Positions 17,477 to 26,523 of a stretch of 64,000 nt of DNA are shown one piece after another (position 1 is the stretch's first letter; every line of letters starts with the position of its first letter). A program made the position numbers and the translations under genes. The DNA comes from Cyanobacteria bacterium FACHB-DQ100 (GTDB lineage Bacteria > Cyanobacteriota > Cyanobacteriia > Leptolyngbyales > Leptolyngbyaceae). Under the pieces are notes generated by a model. That model made no database searches and was not told the origin of the DNA. It was given only the letters and a program-made list of their open reading frames with translations. The stretch is taken from positions 248,001 to 312,000 of the forward strand of contig JACJNW010000039.1 of the NCBI GenBank assembly GCA_014695195.1. Reading direction: 5' to 3'.

Positions 17477-18226
17477 ATGACTGAATTGCCGAATGACGAT
17501 CGCTCCAATCAATCTGCAAATTCGATCGACCTCGACGAAGAGTGGATTCCCGATGTCGATCCGGAGCCGAATTTTGCGGATCAGCCGCCCGTTCGTCGTC
17601 GCGTTGATCCAGATAGCCCGATCGTCATGGTGGAAACGGCATTTTTAGCGAGTGCTGCCAGCTTAGTTTGGCTGGTGAATACTTATTTCCCAATGGGACC
17701 GTTTCTGCAAATCTTTTTTCCGATTCCGATCGCATTAATTTATCTGCGTTGGGGAAGTCGAGCGGCGTGGATGGGATGTGCGATCGCGGGATTGCTGCTT
17801 TCGGTGTTGATGGCTCCAGTTCGTAGCATTCAATATGTCATTCCTTACGGGTTGATGGGCGTATTGCTAGGAGCATTGTGGTATCGACGCGTGAAATGGT
17901 TTGTCTCCATTCCGATCGGTACGCTCCTTGGTGTGTTGGGGGCGTTCTTCCGAGTGTGGTTAGTTTCGCTCTTACTCGGTGATGATTTGTGGCAGTATGG
18001 CACCGTTCAGGTGACAAACTTTCTGGATTGGATTTTCTCGCTGTTAGGATTATTAATTCAGCCCTCGCTTGCATTGGTGCAATTGTTTATATTTTTATCT
18101 ATTATTGCGGCAAATACAATGTATCTGTTTGTGGTGCATTTAGTGGCTTGGTTTCTGTTCGATCGCTTAAACAATCCGATTCCCCGTCCGCCGCAATGGG
18201 TGCAAGTAATCTTTGACAATGAGTAG
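17477..18226 (+). CDS. DUF2232 (YybS-like) membrane protein
   Basis: 249 residues. The first ~50 are acidic and cytoplasmic (EEWIPDVDPEPNFADQPP); the remainder holds about five or six helices typical of DUF2232, an S-component-like integral membrane family. It overlaps the cobT-like gene by 8 bp (ATGAGTAG), so the two are translationally coupled. Pairing with a cobT-type gene suggests a link to cobalamin precursor handling or uptake, which is inference from context. Confidence 0.75.
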   Translation: MTELPNDDRSNQSANSIDLDEEWIPDVDPEPNFADQPPVRRRVDPDSPIVMVETAFLASAASLVWLVNTYFPMGPFLQIFFPIPIALIYLRWGSRAAWMGCAIAGLLLSVLMAPVRSIQYVIPYGLMGVLLGALWYRRVKWFVSIPIGTLLGVLGAFFRVWLVSLLLGDDLWQYGTVQVTNFLDWIFSLLGLLIQPSLALVQLFIFLSIIAANTMYLFVVHLVAWFLFDRLNNPIPRPPQWVQVIFDNE

Positions 18227-19307
18227 CGCGATCGCCATCTACACCAGGGAAAAACAAGCGCGTCTCTGGCTCGATCAATACCGAGGAAAAAAGCCTCATT
18301 TTGCTTGTGTTTTAGGATTTACAGAAACCGGATTAATTCCAGAAATTTCTGCGGCAGGAGCCACACCCAACGATCGACAATTTACCGCGATCGCCGATGC
18401 AGAATTTCTCGTCAACGGGGTTCAACCCAATCCAAGATTTCCGCTACCGCCACTTCATGTCGGTGCGTCTCCGGTTTACATTTCTCGCGCCGTGACTGAA
18501 GCGCTGCAAATTCCGGTAACAGTTTTTAATGCGGGATTACCTCGATCGCCTGCAATTAGCGCAATTGATTTACACGGCAGTCCGGCTCGATGTGTGAGTA
18601 CAGGCGCAGCGTTAGATTGGGCGATCGTGCATCACCTGTTTAATCAAGGCTTGAAATGGGGTGAAAAGCTCGCTCAAGACGCAGATTATCTGATTTTGGG
18701 AGAATGTGTGGTTGGCGGAACAACAACCGCGCTCTCGGTTCTGACTGGGCTTGGAATCGATGCTGCTGGAAAAGTGAATAGTAGCCATGCAATCTGCAAT
18801 CACGCTCAGAAATGGGAGCTTGTGCAGCAAGGATTAGCCAATCATCCTGAAGATCCGTTCTCGATCGTTGCTGCTGTTGGCGATCCGATGCAAATTACCG
18901 TAGCGGGAATGGCGATCGCGGCAAGTCGCTCAAGCGGCGTTTTACTGGCAGGTGGAACACAAATGCTGGCGGTATACGCACTGATTCGAGCGATTGCGCG
19001 TGTGCAAACTTTGGTCTGGAACTCTGATCAAATCATCATTGGTACAACGCGCTGGGTGGCAGAAGATTCGACCGGAGACACAGTTGGACTTGCGACAATG
19101 TTGAGTGATGCAACCCTAATGGCAACTCGATTGAGCTTTGCTGACTCGCGCTGGAATCAGCTTCGAGCCTATGAACAAGGATTCGTCAAAGAAGGCGTAG
19201 GAGCGGGAGGATGCGCGATCGCGGCTTCGGTCTTTCAGAACTGGGGGCAGATTGAATTATTAGGCGCGATCGAACAGTTACTTGATCGCTCATCCCGATT
19301 TATTTAA
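18219..19307 (+). CDS. CobT-like nicotinate-nucleotide--dimethylbenzimidazole phosphoribosyltransferase family protein
   Basis: About 362 residues of the TIGR00303/CobT-like branch found in cyanobacteria and archaea, thought to activate the lower-ligand base for cobamide assembly. Recognisable parts: HVGASPVYISRAVTEAL, NAGLPRSPAISAIDLHGS, YLILGECVVGGTTTALSVLTGLG and VAAVGDPMQITVAGMAIAAS, which shares the Gly-rich nucleotide-binding style of CobT. ATG 18219 overlaps the stop of the DUF2232 gene; the upstream TTG (18213) is less likely. Cyanobacteria usually make pseudocobalamin, so the true base may be adenine. Confidence 0.8.
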   Translation: MSSAIAIYTREKQARLWLDQYRGKKPHFACVLGFTETGLIPEISAAGATPNDRQFTAIADAEFLVNGVQPNPRFPLPPLHVGASPVYISRAVTEALQIPVTVFNAGLPRSPAISAIDLHGSPARCVSTGAALDWAIVHHLFNQGLKWGEKLAQDADYLILGECVVGGTTTALSVLTGLGIDAAGKVNSSHAICNHAQKWELVQQGLANHPEDPFSIVAAVGDPMQITVAGMAIAASRSSGVLLAGGTQMLAVYALIRAIARVQTLVWNSDQIIIGTTRWVAEDSTGDTVGLATMLSDATLMATRLSFADSRWNQLRAYEQGFVKEGVGAGGCAIAASVFQNWGQIELLGAIEQLLDRSSRFI

Positions 19308-19676
19308 TTAGTGAACGCGCTGCGCCAAAAGTTGTTCTTCTAGCGCTGCAATTCGATTGTAAGCAGCCGTCAATTGGGCGGTGAGGCGTTGAATTTGGAT
19401 TTCTGGAGACAGCGTTTTTTCGCCACTGTGAGCAGACGAATCAACTGTATGGCTATCCGATAAAACGTCTTTGTGTTCCATCGAAGTATCGAACGATCGC
19501 GAATAGGCATAGCGTCCGTTCGTAGTTCCGAAGGTCGATCGACTAATTCCAGACTGAGAGCCAGTCTGAATTTCGGTCAAGGCTTGCACCAGATTTGCTC
19601 CTAAATGTTCAATGGTCTGGTGCAGCGAATCTACCTTGCTGTTGAGAGCGTTGATCTGGGTCTGGATGGTATCCAT
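19308..19676 (-). CDS. coiled-coil hypothetical protein
   Basis: 122 residues. Two heptad-rich helices flank a Ser/Gly-rich middle: residues 1-40 (IQTQINALNSKVDSLHQTIE) and 90-120 (IQRLTAQLTAAYNRIAALEE). The centre (SRSTFGTTNGRYAYSRSFD) is low in hydrophobics. No signal peptide. Its stop abuts the stop of the converging cobT-like gene (19307/19308). Function unknown; probably a structural or scaffold protein. Confidence 0.6.
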   Translation of the reverse strand: MDTIQTQINALNSKVDSLHQTIEHLGANLVQALTEIQTGSQSGISRSTFGTTNGRYAYSRSFDTSMEHKDVLSDSHTVDSSAHSGEKTLSPEIQIQRLTAQLTAAYNRIAALEEQLLAQRVH

Positions 19677-20096
19677 TAGTTAACCTTTACCCCTACTTTT
19701 CTAAGGTCTTATGGTAGTTCACGAAAGTGTATTTCGTGGCTTATTCCTGAATCATTTAACGTTCTATGGTGAATCAAAATTTTCTGAAATAAACGAATGA
19801 GCATTAGCTCAATTTAAGTCTCGAAAGGTAAACAAAATCTAAAATAAGGAAAAAGATCAACTCGAATCTAAAGCAGAAATGCGTCAATTTTTTTGCAACA
19901 AAACTAGAAGATTCATTCACTTTGGAATGGCACGATCGCTTTGGGATCTAGTTAGTTTCATCCTAAATTTTGAATCTCAGAAAACATCAGCCATTGCGCG
20001 CATAATGTAAAGGCGTTTCGCTGAGATGCTCTTGTCTCGATCGTCACCACTTTGATCCGTTTTGGGGTAGAACGAAAGAGGTAACAGGATATCAAC
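19677..20096. other. 420-bp AT-rich intergenic region with an inverted repeat
   Basis: No supported gene. The divergent region must hold promoters for the coiled-coil gene and the solute-binding protein gene. An exact inverted repeat CACGAAA/TTTCGTG (19720-19726, 19732-19738, 5-base loop) lies 44 bp upstream of the coiled-coil ATG, the right place for an operator. Confidence 0.4.
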
Positions 20097-21269
20097 ATGG
20101 ATCGACGCAGTTTCTTACTCGGAATCGCAGCACTCAGCACAACGCTTAGCGGATGTAGTAGTCCCAATCAGGCAGCGTTCCGAATTCGCTTGCTAAAAAA
20201 CTCGATCCCGGTTCAACTGCCGAGCCAATTTCGTAGACAGCTAACCGAGTTCAAAGATACGCCGACCGATTTCAAACCGGAAAATCAGCTACAAACGCTA
20301 TTTACCGCTCTGCAAGCCTGGAAACAACAAACGGGTAAAGCACCGGAGCGCTCTCTCGGTCTGCCGTTTCTGCCGAAGCAAGACGCAATTCCGGATCTGA
20401 TCACAATAGGCGATTATTGGCTTTCTGCTGCCATTCGCCAACAACTAATCCAACCGCTCGACCCGAACACCTGGCAACTTTGGCAGCAACTCCCCGATCG
20501 CTTCAAGCAAATTGTCACGCGCGACAATCAAGGCAATCTAACGCGCAATTCGGCTCAAGTCTGGGGCGCACCCTATCGCTGGGGTGCAACCGCGATCGTC
20601 TATCGCACCGATATCTTTCGCGATCGCAATCTCAAACCGCCGCAAGACTGGGCAGATCTTTGGCGTGAAGACTTACGCGGACGCATTGCGCTACTGGATC
20701 AATCCCGTGAAACGATCGGTCTTACGTTGAAAAAGCTCGGTCAATCCTACAACACACCCGACCTCACCAAAGTCCCAACGCTCGAAGCAGAACTCGCGGC
20801 GCTCAATCGCCAAACTCGGTTCTATAGCTCTGATTCCGTGCTGCAATCGCTGTTAATCGATGATGTCTGGATGGCGGTTGCTTGGTCTACTGATATCTTG
20901 CAAGCGATGAAACGTAATCCGACGATCGCCGCTGTTTTCCCCAGTTCGGGTACTGCACTCTTTAGCGATCTTTGGGTGCGTCCGGCGACCGTTCCCAACT
21001 CAGATAAAGCTGTGCAATCTTTACTCGCGCAGTGGATTAGCTTTTGTTGGCAACCGACGATCGCGCCGCAACTCTCCCTTCTGAGTCAAGCCGCATCTCC
21101 GATCTTATCGACCTTAAATCCTGCTGAGTTTCCCGCAGCACTACGGCAAAACTCCCTGTTAGTGCCACCCCCGGAATCGCTCGATCGCAGCGAATTCCTC
21201 GCACCCCTTAGCGATGCCACGATCGAGCAATATCGCACCCTTTGGGCTAAAGTCCGAAGGGCTGTCTAG
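20097..21269 (+). CDS. extracellular solute-binding protein, Tat/lipoprotein signal
   Basis: 390 residues. The start MDRRSFLLGIAALSTTLSGC has a twin-arginine motif and a lipobox (LSGC, lipidated Cys about residue 20), so it should be anchored on the periplasmic face. The body resembles polyamine/iron-type binding proteins of ABC importers (PDLITIGDYWLSAAIRQQLI, GAPYRWGATAIVYRTDIF, DWADLWREDLRGRIALLD). No permease or ATPase gene is nearby, so ligand and partner are unknown. Its 3' end overlaps the converging gene by 23 bp. Confidence 0.8.
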   Translation: MDRRSFLLGIAALSTTLSGCSSPNQAAFRIRLLKNSIPVQLPSQFRRQLTEFKDTPTDFKPENQLQTLFTALQAWKQQTGKAPERSLGLPFLPKQDAIPDLITIGDYWLSAAIRQQLIQPLDPNTWQLWQQLPDRFKQIVTRDNQGNLTRNSAQVWGAPYRWGATAIVYRTDIFRDRNLKPPQDWADLWREDLRGRIALLDQSRETIGLTLKKLGQSYNTPDLTKVPTLEAELAALNRQTRFYSSDSVLQSLLIDDVWMAVAWSTDILQAMKRNPTIAAVFPSSGTALFSDLWVRPATVPNSDKAVQSLLAQWISFCWQPTIAPQLSLLSQAASPILSTLNPAEFPAALRQNSLLVPPPESLDRSEFLAPLSDATIEQYRTLWAKVRRAV

Positions 21270-21858
21270 ACGGCGACCAGAAATTCGTTCGCGCTAACCT
21301 ATCAAACGTCGAACACTCGATCGCTTCATCCACGGTCGAGTTCTGCTTTATTTGGGCTGCGACCTCTGAATTAAAGTTACACGTATAAGCACCTAAGATC
21401 TCCCCTTGCGGATCAAACACTCGCAAATTGTAGCCGTAGTCACTCGATGCGGTGCCAAACCGTTTGATGAACTCATAGCGATCAAGCAAATCTAACAAAC
21501 TCCAAATCTGAGCATTCACCATCACATCGACTCGATTGGTTTCACCCGTTCCCTCACACGCCAACCAACTATCAATCAATCGCCGCCCGTACTTATTCTG
21601 TGCCGCAATCTGATCGCGAATCCACCACAAACTTGGCTTGGTCAAACCAGACTGTTGAATCGTTGTATCGGTGATGCCCGCGATCTCTGGGGTACACATT
21701 CCCTGTTGAATCATTTCTGGCTTAAACGGAGTCGTCGAAGGTGCAAGCTCTGGTTTTGCCAAGGCGCTCTGAGTAATCACCCCGACAATAACGCTTGCCC
21801 GAACGACATGACTTATCACAGATAGAACCGAGTTTGGAATCACAAAGGGATATGGCAT
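21247..21858 (-). CDS. secreted hypothetical protein
   Basis: About 203 residues from the ATG at 21858 (MPYPFVIPNSVLSVISHVVR); the open frame extends to 21903. A signal-like hydrophobic stretch (VVRASVIVGVITQSALA) ends in an ALA-KP cleavage site. The mature part has four Cys (MCTPEI, LACEGTG, YTCNFN, IECSTF) that may form disulfides, and the phrase YGYNLRVFDPQGEILGAYTC. The family is not recognised; four paired Cys and a signal peptide suggest a periplasmic role. Confidence 0.6.
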   Translation of the reverse strand: MPYPFVIPNSVLSVISHVVRASVIVGVITQSALAKPELAPSTTPFKPEMIQQGMCTPEIAGITDTTIQQSGLTKPSLWWIRDQIAAQNKYGRRLIDSWLACEGTGETNRVDVMVNAQIWSLLDLLDRYEFIKRFGTASSDYGYNLRVFDPQGEILGAYTCNFNSEVAAQIKQNSTVDEAIECSTFDRLARTNFWSPSRQPFGL

Positions 21859-21949
21859 AGTGGGTTCGAGCAACTCTAATCGAATGACGCTAACTTGAGT
21901 CAAAAGTGCCTACTGGCTGTTGTAGTTTAACTCTCTAAATTAAACCCCG

Positions 21950-22372
21950 ATGTTCAATCCTTTGCGTCCCCTGAAATACTTACCCTGGACTGAATTGATG
22001 CAAGTGGCGCTGATTACGATCGGCTTTACGATTCTATTGGATTGGTTATTGTTCCAAGTGGCTGCAATTCCAGCGCTGCGCTCAATGATTGTTCAACTGC
22101 TAGAGTCCCCGTTTGCCGTGATCGTCTTTTTAGGGGCGGCTGTGGGAGTCGGAGCGCTGGCAGTCGCGATTACAGAACGGTGGTTCCGCCGAATTGTGAT
22201 TACCAATGCGATTTTGTGGGCATTGGTTCCTTGTTTGCTGTTCGGGTTGTGGCTGCGATCGTTGTTACCCGATGCGGTTTTCCCGCAACTGCTTACGCCT
22301 GGTGTGAACTTTAATTCGGCAATGGGGATGATCATCGGTCTATTTTGGAAAGGAAAACCCTATTGGCGATAA
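21950..22372 (+). CDS. small integral membrane protein
   Basis: 140 residues with probable helices at about 16-36, 50-75 and 83-105 and a hydrophobic end (SAMGMIIGLFWKGKPYWR). The family is not recognised with certainty. It precedes the DUF456 gene by 61 bp on the same strand. Confidence 0.6.
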   Translation: MFNPLRPLKYLPWTELMQVALITIGFTILLDWLLFQVAAIPALRSMIVQLLESPFAVIVFLGAAVGVGALAVAITERWFRRIVITNAILWALVPCLLFGLWLRSLLPDAVFPQLLTPGVNFNSAMGMIIGLFWKGKPYWR

Positions 22373-22433
22373 TTCAGCCCTCACGATACGCTACGTTAAT
22401 GACAACCCTTCACTTAACTTAAAGGACGCTGGA

Positions 22434-22979
22434 ATGCCTGCTCTGTACATGTTTGCTCTGTATTGTGTCTTGGTGATCGCCATGCTGGTTGGAATCGTTG
22501 GCGCAGTCGTGCCGGGTATTCCGGGAACCAGCTTAATTCTCGTCGCGATCGTGATTTGGGGCGCAGTTCGAGGATTTTCAGATGTGACAGTCGCTCTCAT
22601 TATTGGGAGTGTCGTCTTTTTACTGAGCTTTGGAATTGATTTTCTGGCGACGTACTGGGGAGCCAAGAAAGCGGGAGCTAGCAACTGGGGGCAAATCGGC
22701 TCAGTCGTCGGATTTATTCTCGGAATTCTTGGATTTCTGCCCGCTTTGCCGATCGGTGGACTTCCGGGATTAATTGTGGGTCTGTTTTTTGGCCCGCTTG
22801 TCGGGGCGATCGTCGGTGAATTTCTCTACTGCAAAGATGCCATGATCGCAATCAAAGCGGGACTCGGCATTGTCGTAGGTTCTGTGGTGGGTAACTTAGC
22901 TCAAGGCGTTTTGGCAGTATTAACCGTTGCAGTGTTTATTTTCACCACGTTTCCGCAAGCCCAAGCGCTGATGAATTAG
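22434..22979 (+). CDS. DUF456 membrane protein
   Basis: 181 residues of Gly-rich hydrophobic helices with the family pattern VGAVVPGIPGTSLILVAIVI near the start, DFLATYWGAKKAGASNWG in the middle and PLVGAIVGEFLY later. DUF456 proteins are small polytopic inner-membrane proteins without an established function. The stop overlaps the converging pilin-like gene by 4 bp. A short upstream membrane protein gene may be in the same unit. Confidence 0.8.
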   Translation: MPALYMFALYCVLVIAMLVGIVGAVVPGIPGTSLILVAIVIWGAVRGFSDVTVALIIGSVVFLLSFGIDFLATYWGAKKAGASNWGQIGSVVGFILGILGFLPALPIGGLPGLIVGLFFGPLVGAIVGEFLYCKDAMIAIKAGLGIVVGSVVGNLAQGVLAVLTVAVFIFTTFPQAQALMN

Positions 22980-24052
22980 AGTTTCTGCGATCGTGCAGCA
23001 CAGGCGGTTTTTTTGCCTTTGGTCGCGGCTGGCTTTTCAGGAGCTTGCACCGACGGCTTGAGTGATTGACAGATTAAACTCTCAGCTCCCGATGCAGCTA
23101 CCCTGACAACTCCAATATAGCTATGTAAACCAGCCTCACGGGGTACAGCCGTAATCACAGAATCAGTGCCGACGCGCAGGCGATACGCGTAGCTGTAGCT
23201 CTGAGAAATCACATTTGCCGATCGCTCTAGCTCCTCTAAGCTGCGAGCGAATCGGTTATTCCGCTGATAAAATTTCTCCTGTGCAGCGATCATCGCTTTG
23301 AGATAGCTTTCCGCTTCCTTTTGCCGCTCCAGCGCAGCATCGTTAGGCGGCTTGCTGGCGGTTCCCTGTGATCCTTGAGACTGACTTTTTGCGGTTGACC
23401 AAAATGCTGTCGTCCCGCCTGCGACAAATCCCGCAACCACGACGAGCGCAACCGGAATCGCGTACACTCGCCACCGCGTTTTTAGCCAGCCCCGCAACGA
23501 GAGCGGCTCTTCGAGTTCTTCCTCTTCTCCGATCGCTTCTGCAATTATCGGTTGAGCTTCAGGGGTAGCCTCTACAACCGGAGGTTGGACTTCAGCGATC
23601 GCCGCTGCAACCGGAGATTCGACTTCAGGAGTTGCTTCTTCAACTAGAGGTTGCGATTCAGTTGGAGCATCCAGCGTCGCAACAGAAGCCTCTAGTTCAG
23701 CATCCGGCAGAGTTGAGATTGCAACCGGAGCCGTTACGACCGGAGCAGATAATTCAGGCGATCGCAGCGAAAACTCCCGTGTCCAAGCGAAGTGATCTTC
23801 TCCGATCTTTTTCGCTTGTGCCCGTACCGATCGGATTGAATCATTCCCTAACTCTAATAGCCCCTTTTGAATAAAGGTGACGAGTGTTTCTTGATTGAGT
23901 GGCTTCTGCGACTCCAAACACACCCACAAACAGTCCTCATCCAAACCCGCCTGCGCTGTGATGCCTTTTGGGGACAATACCGCATTCATCAACGCTGCGA
24001 TCGCAGCCGGTTCACCTTGCTTTGCGAGTTCTAATAGATTCGGCTGTTGCAT
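22976..24052 (-). CDS. type IV pilin-like protein with cyanobacterial N-terminal domain
   Basis: 358 residues in four parts: an N-terminal ~100-residue domain widespread in cyanobacteria (EPAAIAALMNAVLSPKGITA, then DCLWVCLESQKPLNQETLV), an Ala/Pro/Glu-rich linker (about 105-185), one transmembrane helix (IPVALVVVAGFVAGGTTAFW, about 198-218) and a pilin-like C-terminal part (ESYLKAMIAAQEKFYQRNNR, then SLEEL and paired Cys at LICQSL and KTACAA). The pilin motif here is not at the N-terminus and no prepilin peptidase site is seen, so it is a pilin-fold sensor or scaffold rather than a fibre subunit (inference). Confidence 0.65.
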   Translation of the reverse strand: MQQPNLLELAKQGEPAAIAALMNAVLSPKGITAQAGLDEDCLWVCLESQKPLNQETLVTFIQKGLLELGNDSIRSVRAQAKKIGEDHFAWTREFSLRSPELSAPVVTAPVAISTLPDAELEASVATLDAPTESQPLVEEATPEVESPVAAAIAEVQPPVVEATPEAQPIIAEAIGEEEELEEPLSLRGWLKTRWRVYAIPVALVVVAGFVAGGTTAFWSTAKSQSQGSQGTASKPPNDAALERQKEAESYLKAMIAAQEKFYQRNNRFARSLEELERSANVISQSYSYAYRLRVGTDSVITAVPREAGLHSYIGVVRVAASGAESLICQSLKPSVQAPEKPAATKGKKTACAARSQKL

Positions 24053-24373
24053 AGAAACACTTGCTTGACTCTCAATTCTAGACCGCTGAAGTTGCTTTAC
24101 TTTACCGTCGAAAACTCAGTTTTGTCTAACTGTCCCCTCAACTCTCAGGTTATTCTCAGCGTTGTGCCGGATTAAAGTCACGTCGGTTAAAACATTTCAA
24201 TACTGCAAGCGGAAAGTTGATATTAAAACAGCTTTTGACGAAATTGCAGCAAAGATTTGCGTTAAAAGCAATTTAGCCTATTTTTGCCGTGAATTCTTAC
24301 CGCTTTTGGGAACACTCAGAACACAGGGCAAACTTTCCCGGTCTTGTGAATTTGTCACTTCAGGAGCAGGGCG
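24053..24373. other. 321-bp intergenic region before the Hpt gene
   Basis: No gene supported. Divergent promoters for the pilin-like gene and the Hpt gene should lie here. The ribosome site AGGAG (about 24362) precedes the Hpt GTG. No strong hairpin or repeat was found. Confidence 0.4.
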
Positions 24374-25300
24374 GTGCAAACGGTTAAGCAACAGCAGATT
24401 CTTGGCTATTTCATTGAAGAAGCAAAAGAACATTTAGACACGATCGAACAGGGCTTGGTCGATCTTGCTGCAACGATGGCAGATTCAGAGCGAGTGAATG
24501 AGCTATTTCGGGCAGCTCACTCGGTGAAAGGCGGGGCTGCAATGCTGGGCTTTGATGGTATCCAGAGAACCGCTCACCATTTCGAGGATTGCTTCAAAAT
24601 TCTCAAAGAGCATCCCGTTAGAATCGATCAGCGCCTTGAAGATTTGTTTCTCAAAGGATTTGACACGCTCAAAGAACTGATCGAAGCGCTTCAAAGCCCG
24701 TTTGGACTGCGAGAAGAAGAGGCACAGCAAGCCGTTTCCGCCGCAGAACCCACGTTTCGAGAACTCCAAGCCTATCTCAGCACTCTAATTGCCGGGAGAA
24801 GCGCTGCGCCGAAAGCCTCAACTTTACCGCAAGGCGTTGCAGCCCAGATTACCGCAGTCCTTAAGGCGATGCTGCAACTGTTTAAGCAGGGCGATTCTCA
24901 GAAGAGTCGGCAGCAGTTGATCGCTTTATGCAATCGCCTAATCCAAGTGAGCAGCACGACTCCAGCCTGGGTACTGTTGTTGCAGACGGCGCAACGGGCG
25001 ATCGCAAATTCCAAAAATAGCTATGCCACGCTTGCCCCAGTGGTGATTAAGGATCTAAAGCAAGCGAGTGATTTTCTGCTCACAGGCGGCGCTAACCGCA
25101 TTGCAATCAGTCCGAACCTGAAGAATTTAGTCAGTCCGCCTACTCAACCTGCAAAGCCTCCCGCGTCGGTTACGCCCGCGGCAAAGCCCCAAATCACAAT
25201 TTCATTAGAGCCGAGAGCCGCTGCCCGATCGTTAGTAGAGTCGTTCAACAAAGCAGAACTGCTTGAAATCGCTGAGTTCATCATGAAAACAATCCAATAG
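24374..25300 (+). CDS. Hpt (histidine phosphotransfer) domain protein
   Basis: 308 residues, GTG start with AGGAG upstream. The N-terminal Hpt domain (about 1-115) carries the phosphorylated histidine in FRAAHSVKGGAAMLGF. The rest (about 150-308) is helical with a Pro-rich linker near residue 255 and no kinase or receiver domain. It is probably an intermediate or regulator in a phosphorelay, perhaps for motility or pilus control, given that CheA-like Hpt domains use the same HSVKGG motif. The cognate kinase is not adjacent, although hybrid kinases are elsewhere in the window. Confidence 0.8.
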   Translation: MQTVKQQQILGYFIEEAKEHLDTIEQGLVDLAATMADSERVNELFRAAHSVKGGAAMLGFDGIQRTAHHFEDCFKILKEHPVRIDQRLEDLFLKGFDTLKELIEALQSPFGLREEEAQQAVSAAEPTFRELQAYLSTLIAGRSAAPKASTLPQGVAAQITAVLKAMLQLFKQGDSQKSRQQLIALCNRLIQVSSTTPAWVLLLQTAQRAIANSKNSYATLAPVVIKDLKQASDFLLTGGANRIAISPNLKNLVSPPTQPAKPPASVTPAAKPQITISLEPRAAARSLVESFNKAELLEIAEFIMKTIQ

Positions 25301-25345
25301 ATCGTTTCCCTCTAGACTGTGAAAAGAATTGTCTGGAGCGGAGCA

Positions 25346-26233
25346 ATGGCGAAGATCGGATTTATTGGCACAGGGTTAATGGGTTTACCGATGGCACAGC
25401 GGCTAATAACCGCCGGTCATTCTGTCACTGCCTACAATCGCACTGCTGCAAAGTTAGAATCCTTGGTGGGAGCGACGATCGCCACTTCTAGCTCGCAGGC
25501 AATCGCGGCTTCTGACTGTGTAATTTTGATGCTCACGAATGCTGAAGCGATCGAACAAACCTTGCTATCGGATCAAGCGGTTCTGCAAGGGCGCACCGTG
25601 ATTCAAATGAGTACGATCGCGCCCGATGAGAGTCAATCCATTCGCGATCGAGTTGTCGTTGCGGGTGGAAGTTACCTAGAGGCGCCGGTGCTTGGAAGTA
25701 TTCCAGAGGCGCGATCCGGCAAATTGATCGTGATGGTGGGTGCGGAAGTCGAGCAGTTTGAACAATGGCGATCGCTGCTGCAAACGCTTGGTGAAAATCC
25801 GGTTTTACTAGGGACAGTGGGTTCGGCTTCGACGGTGAAGCTTGCCTTAAATCAACTCATTGGATCATTAACCAGTGCTTTTGCCGTGAGTTTAGGTTTA
25901 GTCTTGCGGCAGAATGTCGAGGTCGAAGCGTTTATGCAAATTCTGCGGCAGAGTGCTTTGTACGCGCCGACTTTTGATAAGAAATTACAACGAATGCTCG
26001 ATCGAGACTTTGAAAACCCCAATTTCCCGACAAAGCATTTGCAAAAAGACATCAATCTGTTTGTTGAAGCGGCACAATCGGCGAACCTGAATGTTGCTTC
26101 TGTTGAGGGAGTTCGAGAGATTTTGCAAAGTGCGATCGCTCAAAATTTATCTGATCTCGATTATGCTGCTTTATTTTCGATTGTTTGTCCACCAGAGCCC
26201 CAGAATGATCAGTCTGTGGAAGATCTGGGATAA
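25346..26233 (+). CDS. NAD(P)-dependent beta-hydroxyacid dehydrogenase family protein
   Basis: 295 residues of the 3-hydroxyisobutyrate/6-phosphogluconate-like family. Rossmann motif GFIGTGLMGLPMAQRLI at the start, then VILMLTNAEAI, substrate loop APVLGSIPEARSGKLIVMVG (usual APVSGG replaced by APVLGS) and catalytic-lysine helix VKLALNQLIGS. GGAG nine bases before the ATG at 25346 supports this start over the GTG at 25319. In this family such proteins reduce glyoxylate, succinic semialdehyde or similar small acids; the substrate here is not known. Confidence 0.85.
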   Translation: MAKIGFIGTGLMGLPMAQRLITAGHSVTAYNRTAAKLESLVGATIATSSSQAIAASDCVILMLTNAEAIEQTLLSDQAVLQGRTVIQMSTIAPDESQSIRDRVVVAGGSYLEAPVLGSIPEARSGKLIVMVGAEVEQFEQWRSLLQTLGENPVLLGTVGSASTVKLALNQLIGSLTSAFAVSLGLVLRQNVEVEAFMQILRQSALYAPTFDKKLQRMLDRDFENPNFPTKHLQKDINLFVEAAQSANLNVASVEGVREILQSAIAQNLSDLDYAALFSIVCPPEPQNDQSVEDLG

Positions 26234-26523
26234 AAGCTTGTTATTTCAATCACATCGAGCAGAAAAACGAAATTTAGCATTTTCCAGCAAAGCAATGTAA
26301 AGACGAGTGTTTTCTGGGCAACCTAGACCTAGCGTCCCTGATTTGCTACAAACGTTCAGCCCAGAACTCACAGGACTCCGTTTCCTGACCTCGATCGCAG
26401 GATTTTCTGCATGTGACCCCTAGCACATTCTAAATATCGAACAGGTTCAAGTCATCTGTGGCTTCTGAACGCTTGACGGCTGAGTTCTTCATCGCGACCA
26501 TTGCCGTTTGGGTTCACTAAGCT
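26234..26523. other. 290-bp intergenic region upstream of the polysaccharide cassette
   Basis: No gene or strong hairpin was recognised. It should contain the terminator of the dehydrogenase gene and the promoter of the glycosyltransferase cassette. Confidence 0.35.

Noticed and set aside
24162-24437. 91-residue frame before the Hpt gene
   Set aside because: It overlaps the well-supported GTG start and ribosome site of the Hpt gene and has no protein-like pattern.
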